Positions 46,244-55,169 of a stretch of 64,000 nt of DNA are shown piece after piece (position 1 is the first letter of the stretch; every line of letters starts with the position of its first letter). Position numbers and translations under genes: made by a program. The stretch comes from Acetobacterium sp. Lineage in GTDB: Bacteria > Bacillota > Clostridia > Eubacteriales > Eubacteriaceae. The DNA lies in the NCBI RefSeq assembly GCF_030652775.1, contig NZ_JAUSPS010000070.1, forward strand, positions 60,579 to 124,578. Reading direction: 5' to 3'. Below the pieces are notes generated by a model. That model was not told where the DNA came from. It saw only the letters and a list, made by a program, of their open reading frames with translations, and did not search any database.

Positions 46244-47914
46244 ATGGAGACCACGGAAAAAAAGACGAATTTTATCACCAATGCAATCGATCAGGACATT
46301 GCCAACAAAGTCTACACCAATGATCGCATTCACACCCGCTTCCCCCCCGAACCAAACGGATATTTACATATAGGTCATGCAAAGGCATCACTTCTCAACT
46401 ATCGCATCGCTAAGCAGTACCATGGAAAATTCAATCTCCGCTTTGACGACACCAACCCCATTAAAGAAGATATGGAATATGTGGATTCGATCAAGGAAGA
46501 TCTTAGCTGGCTGGGAATCAAATGGGATGAGCGACTCTTTTTCGCATCCAGCTATTTTGATAAAATGGCCGAGTACGCCGTTGAGCTGATCAGCAAAGGC
46601 CTGGCCTTCGTGGATGAACTCTCAGCCGAGGAAATGCGCCATTATCGAGGCACCCTGACCGAACCCGGCCAGGAAAGTCCCTACCGCAACCGCCCTATCG
46701 AAGAAAACCTGAACCTGTTTTCCCAGATGAAGGCCGGAAAACTGCCGGAAGGCTCTTATATTCTGCGGGCCAAAATCGATATGGGCAGCCCCAACATGAA
46801 TATGCGGGACCCGGCCATCTATCGGATTCTGCACACCAAACACCATTCCACCACCGAAGACTGGTATATTTATCCGATGTATGATTACGCCCATCCGATT
46901 GAGGATGCCATCGAAGGGATTACCCATTCCCTGTGTACCCTGGAATTTGAAGATCACCGTCCCTTCTATGACTGGGTGCTGGCGAACATTGATGATTTTA
47001 AGAACGAACCGCCCCGACAAATCGAATTCGCCAAGCTCAACCTGACCAAAACTATTGTCGGCAAACGCTTTTTAAAACAACTGGTAGATGAGAAAATTGT
47101 CGACGGCTGGGATGATCCCCGTTTAGCCACCATCTCTGGCTTGCGTCGCCGCGGCTTTACCCCCGAATCCATTCAGGCATTTTGCGAAGCTATTGGCGTC
47201 GCCAAAACCAACAGCACCGTGGATATCGCGATGCTGGAACATTTTATCCGGGATGACCTGAAACTCAAAGCGCCCCGTTTAATGGCCGTGGTCGATCCTC
47301 TGAAGGTGACCATTACCAACTACCCGGAAAACCAAACCGAATGGGTTGAACTACCACTTAATCAGGAAAATGACGAGATGGGCAGCTACTCTACTCCATT
47401 TAGTCGGGAAATACTGATTGATCGTAGTGATTTTATGGAAATACCTCCCAAAAAGTATTTTCGGCTATTCCCTGGAAATGAGGTTCGCCTGCGGGGTGCC
47501 TATTTCATTACTTGCCAGGAAGTGATCAAAGATGCCGATGGCCAGGTCATTGAGTTAAAATGCACCTACGACCCAGCCACCAAATCCGGGGCGGGCTGTG
47601 AGCGTAAGGTCAAAGGCACCATCCACTGGGTAGATGCCAGCCATGCCAGCGAAGTTGAAGTCCACCTCTATGACTATCTGGTCGAGGATGATGCCGGCCT
47701 TAGTAAAGACAATTTTCTGGAACGGATCAATCAGAAATCCCTGGAAATTGTCAAAGCTTATATTGAGCCGGAACTGCTGAAGGCGAGCCCCTATGAAAAA
47801 TTCCAGTTTATCCGCAACGGATTTTTCTCGGTCGATCCCAAATATTCAACACCGGACGCCCCGGTTTTTAACCAGATTGTCTCACTGAAAAGTTCCTGGA
47901 AACCGACAAACTAA
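46244..47914 (+). CDS. glnS: Glutaminyl-tRNA synthetase
   Basis: 556 residues; start at 46244 follows ACAGGAGG, whereas the longer reading has no site. HIGH motif at 42-45 ([12 protein letters not shown]), RFDDTNP, and the class I second signature IVGKR in place of the MSK sequence of the E. coli enzyme. The C-terminal part is the two-barrel anticodon-binding region of GlnRS. It charges tRNA-Gln directly; whether the genome also has the GatCAB route cannot be seen here. Confidence 0.95.
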   Translation: METTEKKTNFITNAIDQDIANKVYTNDRIHTRFPPEPNGYLHIGHAKASLLNYRIAKQYHGKFNLRFDDTNPIKEDMEYVDSIKEDLSWLGIKWDERLFFASSYFDKMAEYAVELISKGLAFVDELSAEEMRHYRGTLTEPGQESPYRNRPIEENLNLFSQMKAGKLPEGSYILRAKIDMGSPNMNMRDPAIYRILHTKHHSTTEDWYIYPMYDYAHPIEDAIEGITHSLCTLEFEDHRPFYDWVLANIDDFKNEPPRQIEFAKLNLTKTIVGKRFLKQLVDEKIVDGWDDPRLATISGLRRRGFTPESIQAFCEAIGVAKTNSTVDIAMLEHFIRDDLKLKAPRLMAVVDPLKVTITNYPENQTEWVELPLNQENDEMGSYSTPFSREILIDRSDFMEIPPKKYFRLFPGNEVRLRGAYFITCQEVIKDADGQVIELKCTYDPATKSGAGCERKVKGTIHWVDASHASEVEVHLYDYLVEDDAGLSKDNFLERINQKSLEIVKAYIEPELLKASPYEKFQFIRNGFFSVDPKYSTPDAPVFNQIVSLKSSWKPTN

Positions 47915-47964
47915 CTAATAAATTAATGCTGGCAACATGCTGCTTTTAGATGAGGGGAGAATTT

Positions 47965-49272
47965 ATGAAAATATGGTCTGATAAAGAAAAAATGTCCCGG
48001 GAAGAAACCCGAAAACTCCAGTTTAAGCGTTTAAAGAAAACCCTGCATCACGTTTATGAAAACGTGCCTTATTATCATGAAAAGTTTAAAGCCGCCGGGG
48101 TTAAACCGGTGGATATCCGAACCCTGGAAGATTTGCGGCTATTGCCGCTGACCACCAAGGAAGATCTTCGGAAAAACTATCCCTTTAACCTCTTTGCCGT
48201 ACCTAAAAATAAAATTGTCCGTTATCATGCCTCATCCGGCACTACCGGCAAACCAACCGTGGTCGGTTATACCAAAAACGATCTAAAGGTCTGGCGGGAA
48301 GTGATTGCCCGGATTGCCACCATGGGCGGCGTTACCAATGAAGATACCGCCCAGATCACCTTCGGTTTCGGACTCTTTACCGGAGCCTTTGGCTTACAGC
48401 AGGGGCTGGAAAAGGTCGGCGCTGGGGTGATCCCGATGTCATCCGGAAATACCCAGAAGCAGATCATGATCATGCAGGATTTCCAATCCACCGTGCTGAT
48501 CGGAACCCCCTCCTATGCCCTGCATCTGGCCGAAGCCGCCCAGGAAATGGGGATTGATCCCAAAGAAGAACTGTTTCTGAAATACGGTCTGTTTGGCGGC
48601 GAAGGTTCAACTGAAGAAATGCGCGCCAAACTCAACGAAGCCTGGGGCATCGTCGCCACTGAAAACTATGGCATGAGCGAGCTTATCGGGCCCGGCGTTT
48701 CTGGCGAGTGTCTGGCTTTTAAAGGGATGCACATTAATGAAGATCACTTCATTGCTGAAATCATTGATCCCAATACCCTGGAAGTGCTTCCCGAAGGCTC
48801 AGTGGGGGAATTGGTCATCACCCCGATTACCAAAGAAGGACTACCACTGATCCGCTACCGCACCAAGGATATCACCCGGCTGGACACCACCCCTTGCGAT
48901 TGCGGCCGAACCTCAGTTCGAATGGCGAAGATCACCGGACGAACCGATGACATGCTGATTATCGGTGGAGTTAATGTTTTCCCATCGCAAATTGAAGGGG
49001 TGCTCCTGGGCATTAAGGGGATCGGCTCAAATTACCAGATTCGGGTGCTGAAAAAAGGCTACTTAGATCGTATCGAAATCGATGTGGAAGTAGTCAACCA
49101 GGATCTGCTGGTCTCGGTGACCCTACTGGATCAACTTTACAAAGAAATCGAGTCCAAGCTCCACACCATCCTCGGCATTCACGCCGGCATTCATCTGGTC
49201 GAACCAAAAAGTCTGGTTCGCTCTGAAGGAAAAGCCAAACGCGTCATCGATCTGCGATCAGAAAATCAATAG
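47965..49272 (+). CDS. paaK: Phenylacetate-CoA ligase-like adenylate-forming enzyme
   Basis: 435 residues; start at 47965 follows GAGGGGAG. Motifs: ATP-binding SSGTTGKPTVVGYT, FGFGLFTGAFGLQQG, YGMSELIGPGVSGEC, RTGDxx-type RYRTKDITRL, and GRTDDMLIIGGVNVFPSQIE with the hinge. It activates an aryl-acetate (phenylacetate, indoleacetate or similar) to the CoA thioester. In clostridia and archaea such enzymes often pair with an ACT protein and indolepyruvate:ferredoxin oxidoreductase in aromatic amino acid metabolism; here only the ACT partner is present. The real substrate is not provable from sequence. Confidence 0.93.
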   Translation: MKIWSDKEKMSREETRKLQFKRLKKTLHHVYENVPYYHEKFKAAGVKPVDIRTLEDLRLLPLTTKEDLRKNYPFNLFAVPKNKIVRYHASSGTTGKPTVVGYTKNDLKVWREVIARIATMGGVTNEDTAQITFGFGLFTGAFGLQQGLEKVGAGVIPMSSGNTQKQIMIMQDFQSTVLIGTPSYALHLAEAAQEMGIDPKEELFLKYGLFGGEGSTEEMRAKLNEAWGIVATENYGMSELIGPGVSGECLAFKGMHINEDHFIAEIIDPNTLEVLPEGSVGELVITPITKEGLPLIRYRTKDITRLDTTPCDCGRTSVRMAKITGRTDDMLIIGGVNVFPSQIEGVLLGIKGIGSNYQIRVLKKGYLDRIEIDVEVVNQDLLVSVTLLDQLYKEIESKLHTILGIHAGIHLVEPKSLVRSEGKAKRVIDLRSENQ

Positions 49273-49282
49273 GAGGAACACC

Positions 49283-49726
49283 ATGCTTATTAATCAATTG
49301 TCGGTCTTTATTGAAAATAAAAAAGGCCATCTCAGCAAGATCACCAAAGTCTTGAAAGATGCCCAGGTGGATATTCGCGCTATTTCCGTTTTTGACAGCG
49401 CTGAATTCGGCATTTTACGGATCGTCGTGGATAAACCCGAAGTGGGTGCCGAGGCGCTGAAAAAAGCTGGTCACGTCGTTAAACAAAGCTATGTGTTGGC
49501 CATTGACCCCTCCGACAAGGTCGGCAGCCTGCATGATGTCTTTGCCCTGCTTTCGGATAATGACGTCAACATTGAATACGTCTATTCCTTCGTCATGCCC
49601 AATAACCAGGGTGCGCCCCTGATTATTTTAAAAGCCGATGATCAGGAAAAAGCCATCGCCCTCCTGACCGCCTCGGATTTCAGCCTGATTCCCAAAGAAG
49701 CCGTCTATAATGTTCAAAACGGCTAG
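49283..49726 (+). CDS. Tandem ACT-domain protein partnered with the CoA ligase
   Basis: 147 residues made of two ACT folds (~3-70 and ~73-140), each beginning with the typical beta-strand (INQLSVFIENKKGHLSKITKVL; YVLAIDPSDKVGSLHDVFALL). AGGAGG lies in the 10-nt gap after paaK, so they form an operon. ACT domains bind amino acids; this protein probably ties ligase activity to aromatic amino acid levels (inference). Confidence 0.9.
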   Translation: MLINQLSVFIENKKGHLSKITKVLKDAQVDIRAISVFDSAEFGILRIVVDKPEVGAEALKKAGHVVKQSYVLAIDPSDKVGSLHDVFALLSDNDVNIEYVYSFVMPNNQGAPLIILKADDQEKAIALLTASDFSLIPKEAVYNVQNG

Positions 49727-49739
49727 ATAGCTAACCCAG

Positions 49740-49925
49740 TACCGACAATTGTTACATCATGTTGTACGCATCGGAGCGGACACGGGATCGCCTGTCCGAT
49801 TCTTTGCGCAGGCAACGAGCCAATCATAAGCTTGCTTATAGTTGGCGACTGCCCGCAACCAATGCGAAAGGAGCGAAGCTAATTTCGCATGGTGCGGCGA
49901 ACAACAGATTAACAATTGGTCGGTA
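49740..49925. repeat. Multibranched palindromic element (MITE- or structured-RNA-like)
   Basis: A 15/16-nt terminal inverted repeat (49740-49754 with 49910-49925, one bulge) encloses a second stem (GTTGT-CGCA with TGCG-ACAAC) and three further hairpins: 49777-49798 (CGGACA/TGTCCG), 49806-49856 (long, GCCAATCATAAGC with GCTTATAGTTGGC), and 49862-49890 (ATGCGAAA/TTTCGCAT). No ORF fits. It sits between convergent genes, as repeated palindromic elements usually do, and is more GC-rich than its flanks. Confidence 0.65.
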
Positions 49926-49945
49926 GGTAGTTGTGCGACAAACTA

Positions 49946-49970
49946 AAAGCCGGAGCAATGCTCCGGCTTT
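49946..49970. terminator. Bidirectional terminator (V-ATPase operon end / ACT gene side)
   Basis: Perfect 11-bp stem AAAGCCGGAGC/GCTCCGGCTTT with a 3-nt loop. It directly follows the minus-strand V-ATPase subunit D stop; a GTTTTTT run follows on the plus strand. Confidence 0.85.
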
Positions 49971-49975
49971 GTTTT

Positions 49976-50590
49976 TTATCGTCTGTTTTTAACTTTTTTA
50001 AGCCGGAAAAACTCTTCCCGCTCTTTCTCTTCGATGGTATCCTGAATATATTTTATTTCGCCTTTTAATCGGGGAATCTGGATCTTGTCCAACGCATTGG
50101 CGCTTTTCTGGGTTTTTTTTATTTCCAGCGACAGTTTATAAGCGGTCGTCTCCACCTGCGCCAATTGATAAGATAAATACTTGACATCATTGAATTTCTT
50201 AATAGCAATATCCAGCGCCGGGTTGTTTTCATTAAAGCCAAAGGCCAGGTTTCTTTCCCGCCGTTCGGTATAAATAACTTCGGGAATATCTACCCCCATA
50301 ACCCCTTTGGCCCGAATCTCAAACGGGATCTCCGGAGTTACCGAAAGGGCAAATTCTTCCAGGTGATTGAGCCCCATGCTGATACATACCTGCTGCAGCG
50401 CCTCATAGGCATCCCGAAACATCTGACCGATTTCTTTCTCGATTAACTCCGCTTCCTTGACCAACTGCATGATTTCCTGAATCAGGATGGTTCTTTTTTT
50501 ATCCAGCAACTCATAACCTTTGATCGAGAACTTCAGCCGTCCCTTGGCCTTAATCAAATTTGCCTTGGTCGGTGTTATTTTAATGGCCAT
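49976..50590 (-). CDS. ntpD: V-type ATPase subunit D (central stalk)
   Basis: 204 residues, long N- and C-terminal helices forming the rotor shaft coiled coil. The N-terminal KITPTKANLIKAKGRLKFSIKGYELLDKKRTIL-like stretch (here read in parts: TPTKANL, GYELLDKKR) is the subunit D signature. The C-terminal basic helix ends KKVKNRR. Transmits torque between the AB hexamer and the membrane ring. Last gene of the operon, 8 nt after subunit B. Confidence 0.95.
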   Translation of the reverse strand: MAIKITPTKANLIKAKGRLKFSIKGYELLDKKRTILIQEIMQLVKEAELIEKEIGQMFRDAYEALQQVCISMGLNHLEEFALSVTPEIPFEIRAKGVMGVDIPEVIYTERRERNLAFGFNENNPALDIAIKKFNDVKYLSYQLAQVETTAYKLSLEIKKTQKSANALDKIQIPRLKGEIKYIQDTIEEKEREEFFRLKKVKNRR

Positions 50591-50598
50591 GACACCAC

Positions 50599-51981
50599 CT
50601 ATGCTTCCTTGGGAAAATACTTATCGATGTTTTCGGGACTGAGTCGATCCAGTTCCGTTAATGGCAGTAGTGCCAGCAGTTTCCAGCCTAAATCAAGGCT
50701 TTGAATAATATTTCGACTCTCATCAAAACCCTGGTTCAAAAATTTCGCCTCAAAAGCTCGTCCAAAGGCCATGTATTTTTTATCGGTGGAACTTAAATCT
50801 TCTTCACCAATAATCTGGGACAAATCTCTGACTTCCTGAACCTTGGAGTAAGAGGCAAACAATTGGTTGGCAACTTCGGCATGATCCCCTCTGGTAAATC
50901 CTTCCCCAACGCCATCTTTCATTAACCGTGACAGCGAGGGCAAAATGGCTACCGGTGGGTAAATGCTTCGTTGAAACAAATCTCGGCCGAGAACAATCTG
51001 ACCTTCGGTGATATAACCGGTTAAATCCGGGATCGGATGAGTAATATCGTCATTCGGCATGGTCAGGATCGGTAAGAATGTGATCGAACCAACCTGGTCT
51101 TTTAACATTCCCGCCCGTTCATAGAGAGAGGCCAGATCCGAATACATATAACCAGGGTAACCTTTTCGACTTGGCACCTCTTCCCGAGCCGATGATATTT
51201 CCCGCAGAGCTTCACAGTAACTGGTGATATCGGTCATGACTACCAGGATGTGCATATGCTTTTCAAACGCCAGGTATTCAGCCGCCGTCAGGGCGCACCG
51301 CGGTGTCGTGATTCGCTCGGCAATGGGATCATCAGCGTAGTTGACAAACATAACCACCCGATCCATTACATTGGCTTCATCGAAACTTTTTCTAAAAAAC
51401 TTTTCGTCATCATGCTTAACGCCAATAGCCGCAAAAACCACGCCAAATTCTTCATCAACATTATCGCCGAGTCTTGCCTGTCTGACAATCTGGGCCGCCA
51501 ATTCATTATGTGGCAGACCATTTCCCGAAAAAATCGGCAGTTTTTGACCGCGAATCAATGTCGCCAACGTATCAATGGATGAAATCCCGGTCTGGATAAA
51601 GTTACGGGGATATTCCCGGGACATCGGGTTAATCGGGCGACCATTAATGTTTGCTTCAACCAAGCTGAAGATATCGCTGCCGTTGTCAATCGGCTCGCCG
51701 ATGCCATTAAAAATCCGCCCCTGCAAATCCAGCGACATCGGTAAATTAAATGCTTGCCCGGTAAATTTGATGATGCTGTTTCCCGCTGCCAGATCGGCGG
51801 TGTTTTGAAACACCTGGATGATGACATTTTTCTCTTCAATTTTGATGACTTTTCCCTTTTTAATGTTCCCGGTGCTGATTTCGACAATATCAACCACTTC
51901 GCCATAGAAAACATCATCAACATCTGAGATCTGAATCAGGGGGCCAACGACTTTGTCGATCTGTAAATATTCTTTTTTCAT
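50599..51981 (-). CDS. ntpB: V-type ATPase subunit B
   Basis: 460 residues, the non-catalytic nucleotide-binding-fold subunit. [45 protein letters not shown] (in parts) and the [22 protein letters not shown] motif are typical. The P-loop is degenerate (FSGNGLPHN), as expected. It alternates with subunit A in the hexameric head. Confidence 0.97.
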   Translation of the reverse strand: MKKEYLQIDKVVGPLIQISDVDDVFYGEVVDIVEISTGNIKKGKVIKIEEKNVIIQVFQNTADLAAGNSIIKFTGQAFNLPMSLDLQGRIFNGIGEPIDNGSDIFSLVEANINGRPINPMSREYPRNFIQTGISSIDTLATLIRGQKLPIFSGNGLPHNELAAQIVRQARLGDNVDEEFGVVFAAIGVKHDDEKFFRKSFDEANVMDRVVMFVNYADDPIAERITTPRCALTAAEYLAFEKHMHILVVMTDITSYCEALREISSAREEVPSRKGYPGYMYSDLASLYERAGMLKDQVGSITFLPILTMPNDDITHPIPDLTGYITEGQIVLGRDLFQRSIYPPVAILPSLSRLMKDGVGEGFTRGDHAEVANQLFASYSKVQEVRDLSQIIGEEDLSSTDKKYMAFGRAFEAKFLNQGFDESRNIIQSLDLGWKLLALLPLTELDRLSPENIDKYFPKEA

Positions 51982-51992
51982 TTTATTCCCCC

Positions 51993-53780
51993 TTAATTTT
52001 CATATTTTTTAAAGAGCACGTCAAAATACTGGTCAATCTCATCTTTCAGCTTGTCAATCCCGCTTAAATCATCATTGGGAATGGTATATTTCATTTTAAT
52101 AAATTGACTGAAAATATCAATGTTTTTAAGTCGTGATGTGGGGACCCCCAATTTCAACCCTTCCCGTCCTCTATCATATAAATATTCAATCGCCTTTAAC
52201 ATTGCATACTGTTTTTCCAGCGGCACATAGGTGTCATCTTTATTATAGGCATTCTGCTGAAGATAACCGACTTTAATGATTTTAGCGATCTCCAGAACCC
52301 AACGCTGATCATCCGGGAGTACATCTTCCCCAACCAGCATGACCATTTCCTGAAGTTTATTTTCTTCGTACATCAGCTCCAGCATTTTATTTCTCAGGCT
52401 GATGCAATCCTCGGCCACATTGTCCTCATACCAGTCTGATAGTATTTTAATATAGCCGCTGTAACTTTCCAGCCAGTTTATGGCTGGGTAATGTCTGGCA
52501 TAGGCCAGGCTTTTGTCCAACGCCAGAAAGACATTAACAAAACGCTTGGTATTTTCTGTCACCGGTTCGGAGAAATCCCCGCCGGCTGGTGACACGGCAC
52601 CAATAATCGTAATCGATCCGTCATCGCCACCCAGGGTTTCAATACTTCCGGCGCGCTCATAAAACTCGGCAATTCGTGATGGCAGATAAGCCGGATAGCC
52701 TTCTTCCGCCGGCATTTCTTCCAAGCGGCCAGAAATCTCGCGTAGCGCTTCCGCCCAACGTGAGGTTGAGTCGGCCATCATCGCCACAGCATAACCCATA
52801 TCCCGGTAGTATTCAGCGATGGTAACACCCGTGTAGATACTGGCTTCCCGGGCGGCCACCGGCATATTTGAGGTATTGGCGATCAAAACGGTTCGCTCCA
52901 TAATCGACTTGCCGGAGCGAGGATCGATAAGCTTGGGAAAATCTTCAATAACTTCAGTCATTTCGTTGCCCCGTTCGCCGCAACCGATATAGACAATAAT
53001 ATCCGCATCCGACCATTTAGCCAATTGATGCTGGGTCATCGTCTTGCCGGTTCCAAATCCGCCGGGGATCGCTGCTGTTCCACCTTTGGCGATGGGAAAG
53101 AAAATATCAATAACCCGTTGCCCGGTAATCAGCGGCACTAGTGTTTCCCGGCGATAGGCATTGGGTCGGGGGGTACGAACCGGCCATTCATGGGCCATCT
53201 TCAATTCATGAAGCTCATTTTTGGCATCTCTGATGGTTACCAGTACGTCTTCGATGGTATAAGAGCCATCCGGCACCACATCAATAACAGTCCCTGATAC
53301 ATTCGGTGGTACCAGGAGGCGATTTTGAATGACTTGAGTTTCCTCCACGGTTCCAAAAATGCTGCCGGCCAATAACAGATCCCCAGGTTTAACGGTCATG
53401 ACGGCCGGCCACAGTTTTTTGTCATCAATGGATAGAAGGCCGATTCCTTCGGGGATGAAAATCGGCGAAATCTCCTGGATTTTCTCCAGTGGCCGCTGAA
53501 TCCCGTCAAACATGTTTTTCAGCATCCCTGGTCCCAGCTTCAGACTGAGGGGTCTGCCAGTGGGGGTAATTTCCTCGCCGGTTTTCAGCCCTTCGGTTTC
53601 TTCATAAACCTGGATGGTACCGACATCCCCTTCTAAAACAATGACTTCACCGATTAAACGCTGTTCGCCGACGGTTACCATTTCCCGCATCTTAAAGGTT
53701 GTCATATTTTTTCCTTTGATAACGGGACCGTTAATAGCAGATATAATGCCCTTTTCTTTGTTTTCTTCCTTAACTGCCAC
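51993..53780 (-). CDS. ntpA: V-type ATPase catalytic subunit A
   Basis: 595 residues, normal length. Walker A reads GGFGTGKT (most V/A-type enzymes have GPFGSGKT or GPFGAGKT), followed by [14 protein letters not shown] and the catalytic Glu there; Walker B region [31 protein letters not shown]. The ~90-residue non-homologous insert of A subunits is present ([18 protein letters not shown] region). ATP hydrolysis or synthesis takes place at its interface with subunit B. Confidence 0.97.
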   Translation of the reverse strand: MAVKEENKEKGIISAINGPVIKGKNMTTFKMREMVTVGEQRLIGEVIVLEGDVGTIQVYEETEGLKTGEEITPTGRPLSLKLGPGMLKNMFDGIQRPLEKIQEISPIFIPEGIGLLSIDDKKLWPAVMTVKPGDLLLAGSIFGTVEETQVIQNRLLVPPNVSGTVIDVVPDGSYTIEDVLVTIRDAKNELHELKMAHEWPVRTPRPNAYRRETLVPLITGQRVIDIFFPIAKGGTAAIPGGFGTGKTMTQHQLAKWSDADIIVYIGCGERGNEMTEVIEDFPKLIDPRSGKSIMERTVLIANTSNMPVAAREASIYTGVTIAEYYRDMGYAVAMMADSTSRWAEALREISGRLEEMPAEEGYPAYLPSRIAEFYERAGSIETLGGDDGSITIIGAVSPAGGDFSEPVTENTKRFVNVFLALDKSLAYARHYPAINWLESYSGYIKILSDWYEDNVAEDCISLRNKMLELMYEENKLQEMVMLVGEDVLPDDQRWVLEIAKIIKVGYLQQNAYNKDDTYVPLEKQYAMLKAIEYLYDRGREGLKLGVPTSRLKNIDIFSQFIKMKYTIPNDDLSGIDKLKDEIDQYFDVLFKKYEN

Positions 53781-54398
53781 TTAATTCACCTGCTTTTCCA
53801 TAAACCCGTTCAGTGTCATTCCGATGAGTTTATAATTGCTTTTAATCAGATTTTCAACCGTAAAATCACAATGCAGTCGACCTTCGGCATCTTCCGCAAT
53901 AAATCCACCGATGCAATCAGTACATTCCTGGCGGTATTCGATGGTAAAACTGTCTAATGCTTCATCCATAATGGTTTTAATCTGATCGAAATCCTGTTCA
54001 TTGACAAAGACAATAATATCCTTTATATCGCCAAAAACATGGGGAATTTGAATCGCACAATCGCGCAGATAATTACCGTACACATCTTCAGTCAGATAAT
54101 CACGGGCTTTCTCCCGGATCATCTGATTAAAATCCAGCAGGATTCGATTCTTTTCTTCCAGTTCCAGGGTTTTAGCTTTATTCTTGCCTTCGGCAATAAT
54201 TTTATTTTTATCTCTGAATATCGTATGATAACTCCGCTCCTCGATGGCGCGCTTTTCTTTTATAATTTTCTGTTCGGAGTCAATCAGCAACGCTTTCTTT
54301 TTATCCTTTGCTTCGTAGATGATATCTTTTCCCCATTTTCGTTCTTTTCCTAAAAGATATTGGGTAAATACCCGGAGTTTTTCTTCTACTGATATCAT
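53781..54398 (-). CDS. ntpE: V-type ATPase subunit E (peripheral stalk)
   Basis: 205 residues. N-terminal half is a long charged coiled coil; the C-terminal half contains CIGGFIAEDAEGRLHCDFTVENLI, the subunit E hallmark (GGxxxxxxDGxIxxDNTxExxL). It forms the stator stalk with the G/H-type protein encoded first in the operon. Abuts the subunit A gene with no gap. Confidence 0.9.
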   Translation of the reverse strand: MISVEEKLRVFTQYLLGKERKWGKDIIYEAKDKKKALLIDSEQKIIKEKRAIEERSYHTIFRDKNKIIAEGKNKAKTLELEEKNRILLDFNQMIREKARDYLTEDVYGNYLRDCAIQIPHVFGDIKDIIVFVNEQDFDQIKTIMDEALDSFTIEYRQECTDCIGGFIAEDAEGRLHCDFTVENLIKSNYKLIGMTLNGFMEKQVN

Positions 54399-54410
54399 TT
54401 TATCACATCC

Positions 54411-54713
54411 TTACAATCCCACAGATTCTTTAATATACTGCATAATCATCCCTTCACTGCGCTGATATCCATAGCGATCGGGAATGACCGTAATTAAAGG
54501 TGAAAAATACTTCTTTTTTGCTTCTAGAACCAAATCTTCAATCATTAAAGATGCTTTTTCGGTCAGAAAAATTATCCCAATGTCTTTATCTTTCAAGGCT
54601 TCCTTAAATGCTGCTTCAATCTCTGATTTTGTTTTTAAATAAGCTCCTTCGATGCCAGCCAGCTGCATTCCCAGATAGGAATCACGGTTCTCACTGATAA
54701 CATAAGATTTCAT
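54411..54713 (-). CDS. ntpF: V-type ATPase subunit F
   Basis: 100 residues with a Rossmann-like fold: GMQLAGIEG near the start, DIGIIFLTEKASLMIEDLV in the middle and a VIPDRYG segment followed by IMQYIKESVGL. Small central-stalk subunit that binds subunit D and modulates activity. Confidence 0.93.
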   Translation of the reverse strand: MKSYVISENRDSYLGMQLAGIEGAYLKTKSEIEAAFKEALKDKDIGIIFLTEKASLMIEDLVLEAKKKYFSPLITVIPDRYGYQRSEGMIMQYIKESVGL

Positions 54714-54715
54714 TT

Positions 54716-55162
54716 TTATAGACTTCCGATAATCATGATTGAAATGATCAAACCATAGATCGCAACACCCTCTGCTAAACCAACATAAATTAAAGTTTTA
54801 CCTAAAATTTTCTGATCTTCAGAGACGGCTCCCAAAGCAGCCGAACCAACAACACCAACCGCATAACCAGCCCCTGCACAAGCCAGCCCAGTGGAAAGTG
54901 CTGCTGCTATATAACCTAAACCGGCATCAGTGATCCCACCTGCTGCGTCGCCAGTAGCAGCCGATACAATGCTGGGTGCCATAAAAATAAGTGCTCCGGC
55001 CAGCAAAGGTATAAATGTTGACAAATTTATGCGTAAGAATTTTTTCATTTTCTGACTTTTTTCATCACAATCATTATAAACAAAATAAACCCCACATGCG
55101 ATTGTCCCTAAAACTAATAGCGCTGCTCCAATTGTAATCAGAGTTAAAACATTCATTTTCAA
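54716..55162 (-). CDS. ntpK: V-type ATPase membrane-ring subunit K
   Basis: 148 residues. An N-terminal pair of helices (~5-28, ~50-68), separated by a charged linker, lacks any ion-binding carboxylate. The C-terminal hairpin (~82-112 and ~119-147) is the working ring unit, with the single conserved carboxylate Glu131 in GLAEGVAIYGLIISI. The first helix of that hairpin has no Gln, and Glu131 is followed by Gly rather than Ser/Thr, unlike well-characterised Na+-binding c-type subunits. The transported ion is therefore uncertain. Confidence 0.92.
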   Translation of the reverse strand: MKMNVLTLITIGAALLVLGTIACGVYFVYNDCDEKSQKMKKFLRINLSTFIPLLAGALIFMAPSIVSAATGDAAGGITDAGLGYIAAALSTGLACAGAGYAVGVVGSAALGAVSEDQKILGKTLIYVGLAEGVAIYGLIISIMIIGSL

Positions 55163-55169
55163 ATTCTCC

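Noticed and set aside
49740..49925. A known riboswitch or CRISPR-like array
   Set aside because: No known riboswitch core is visible, no regularly spaced repeats occur, and the element lies downstream of genes on both sides.
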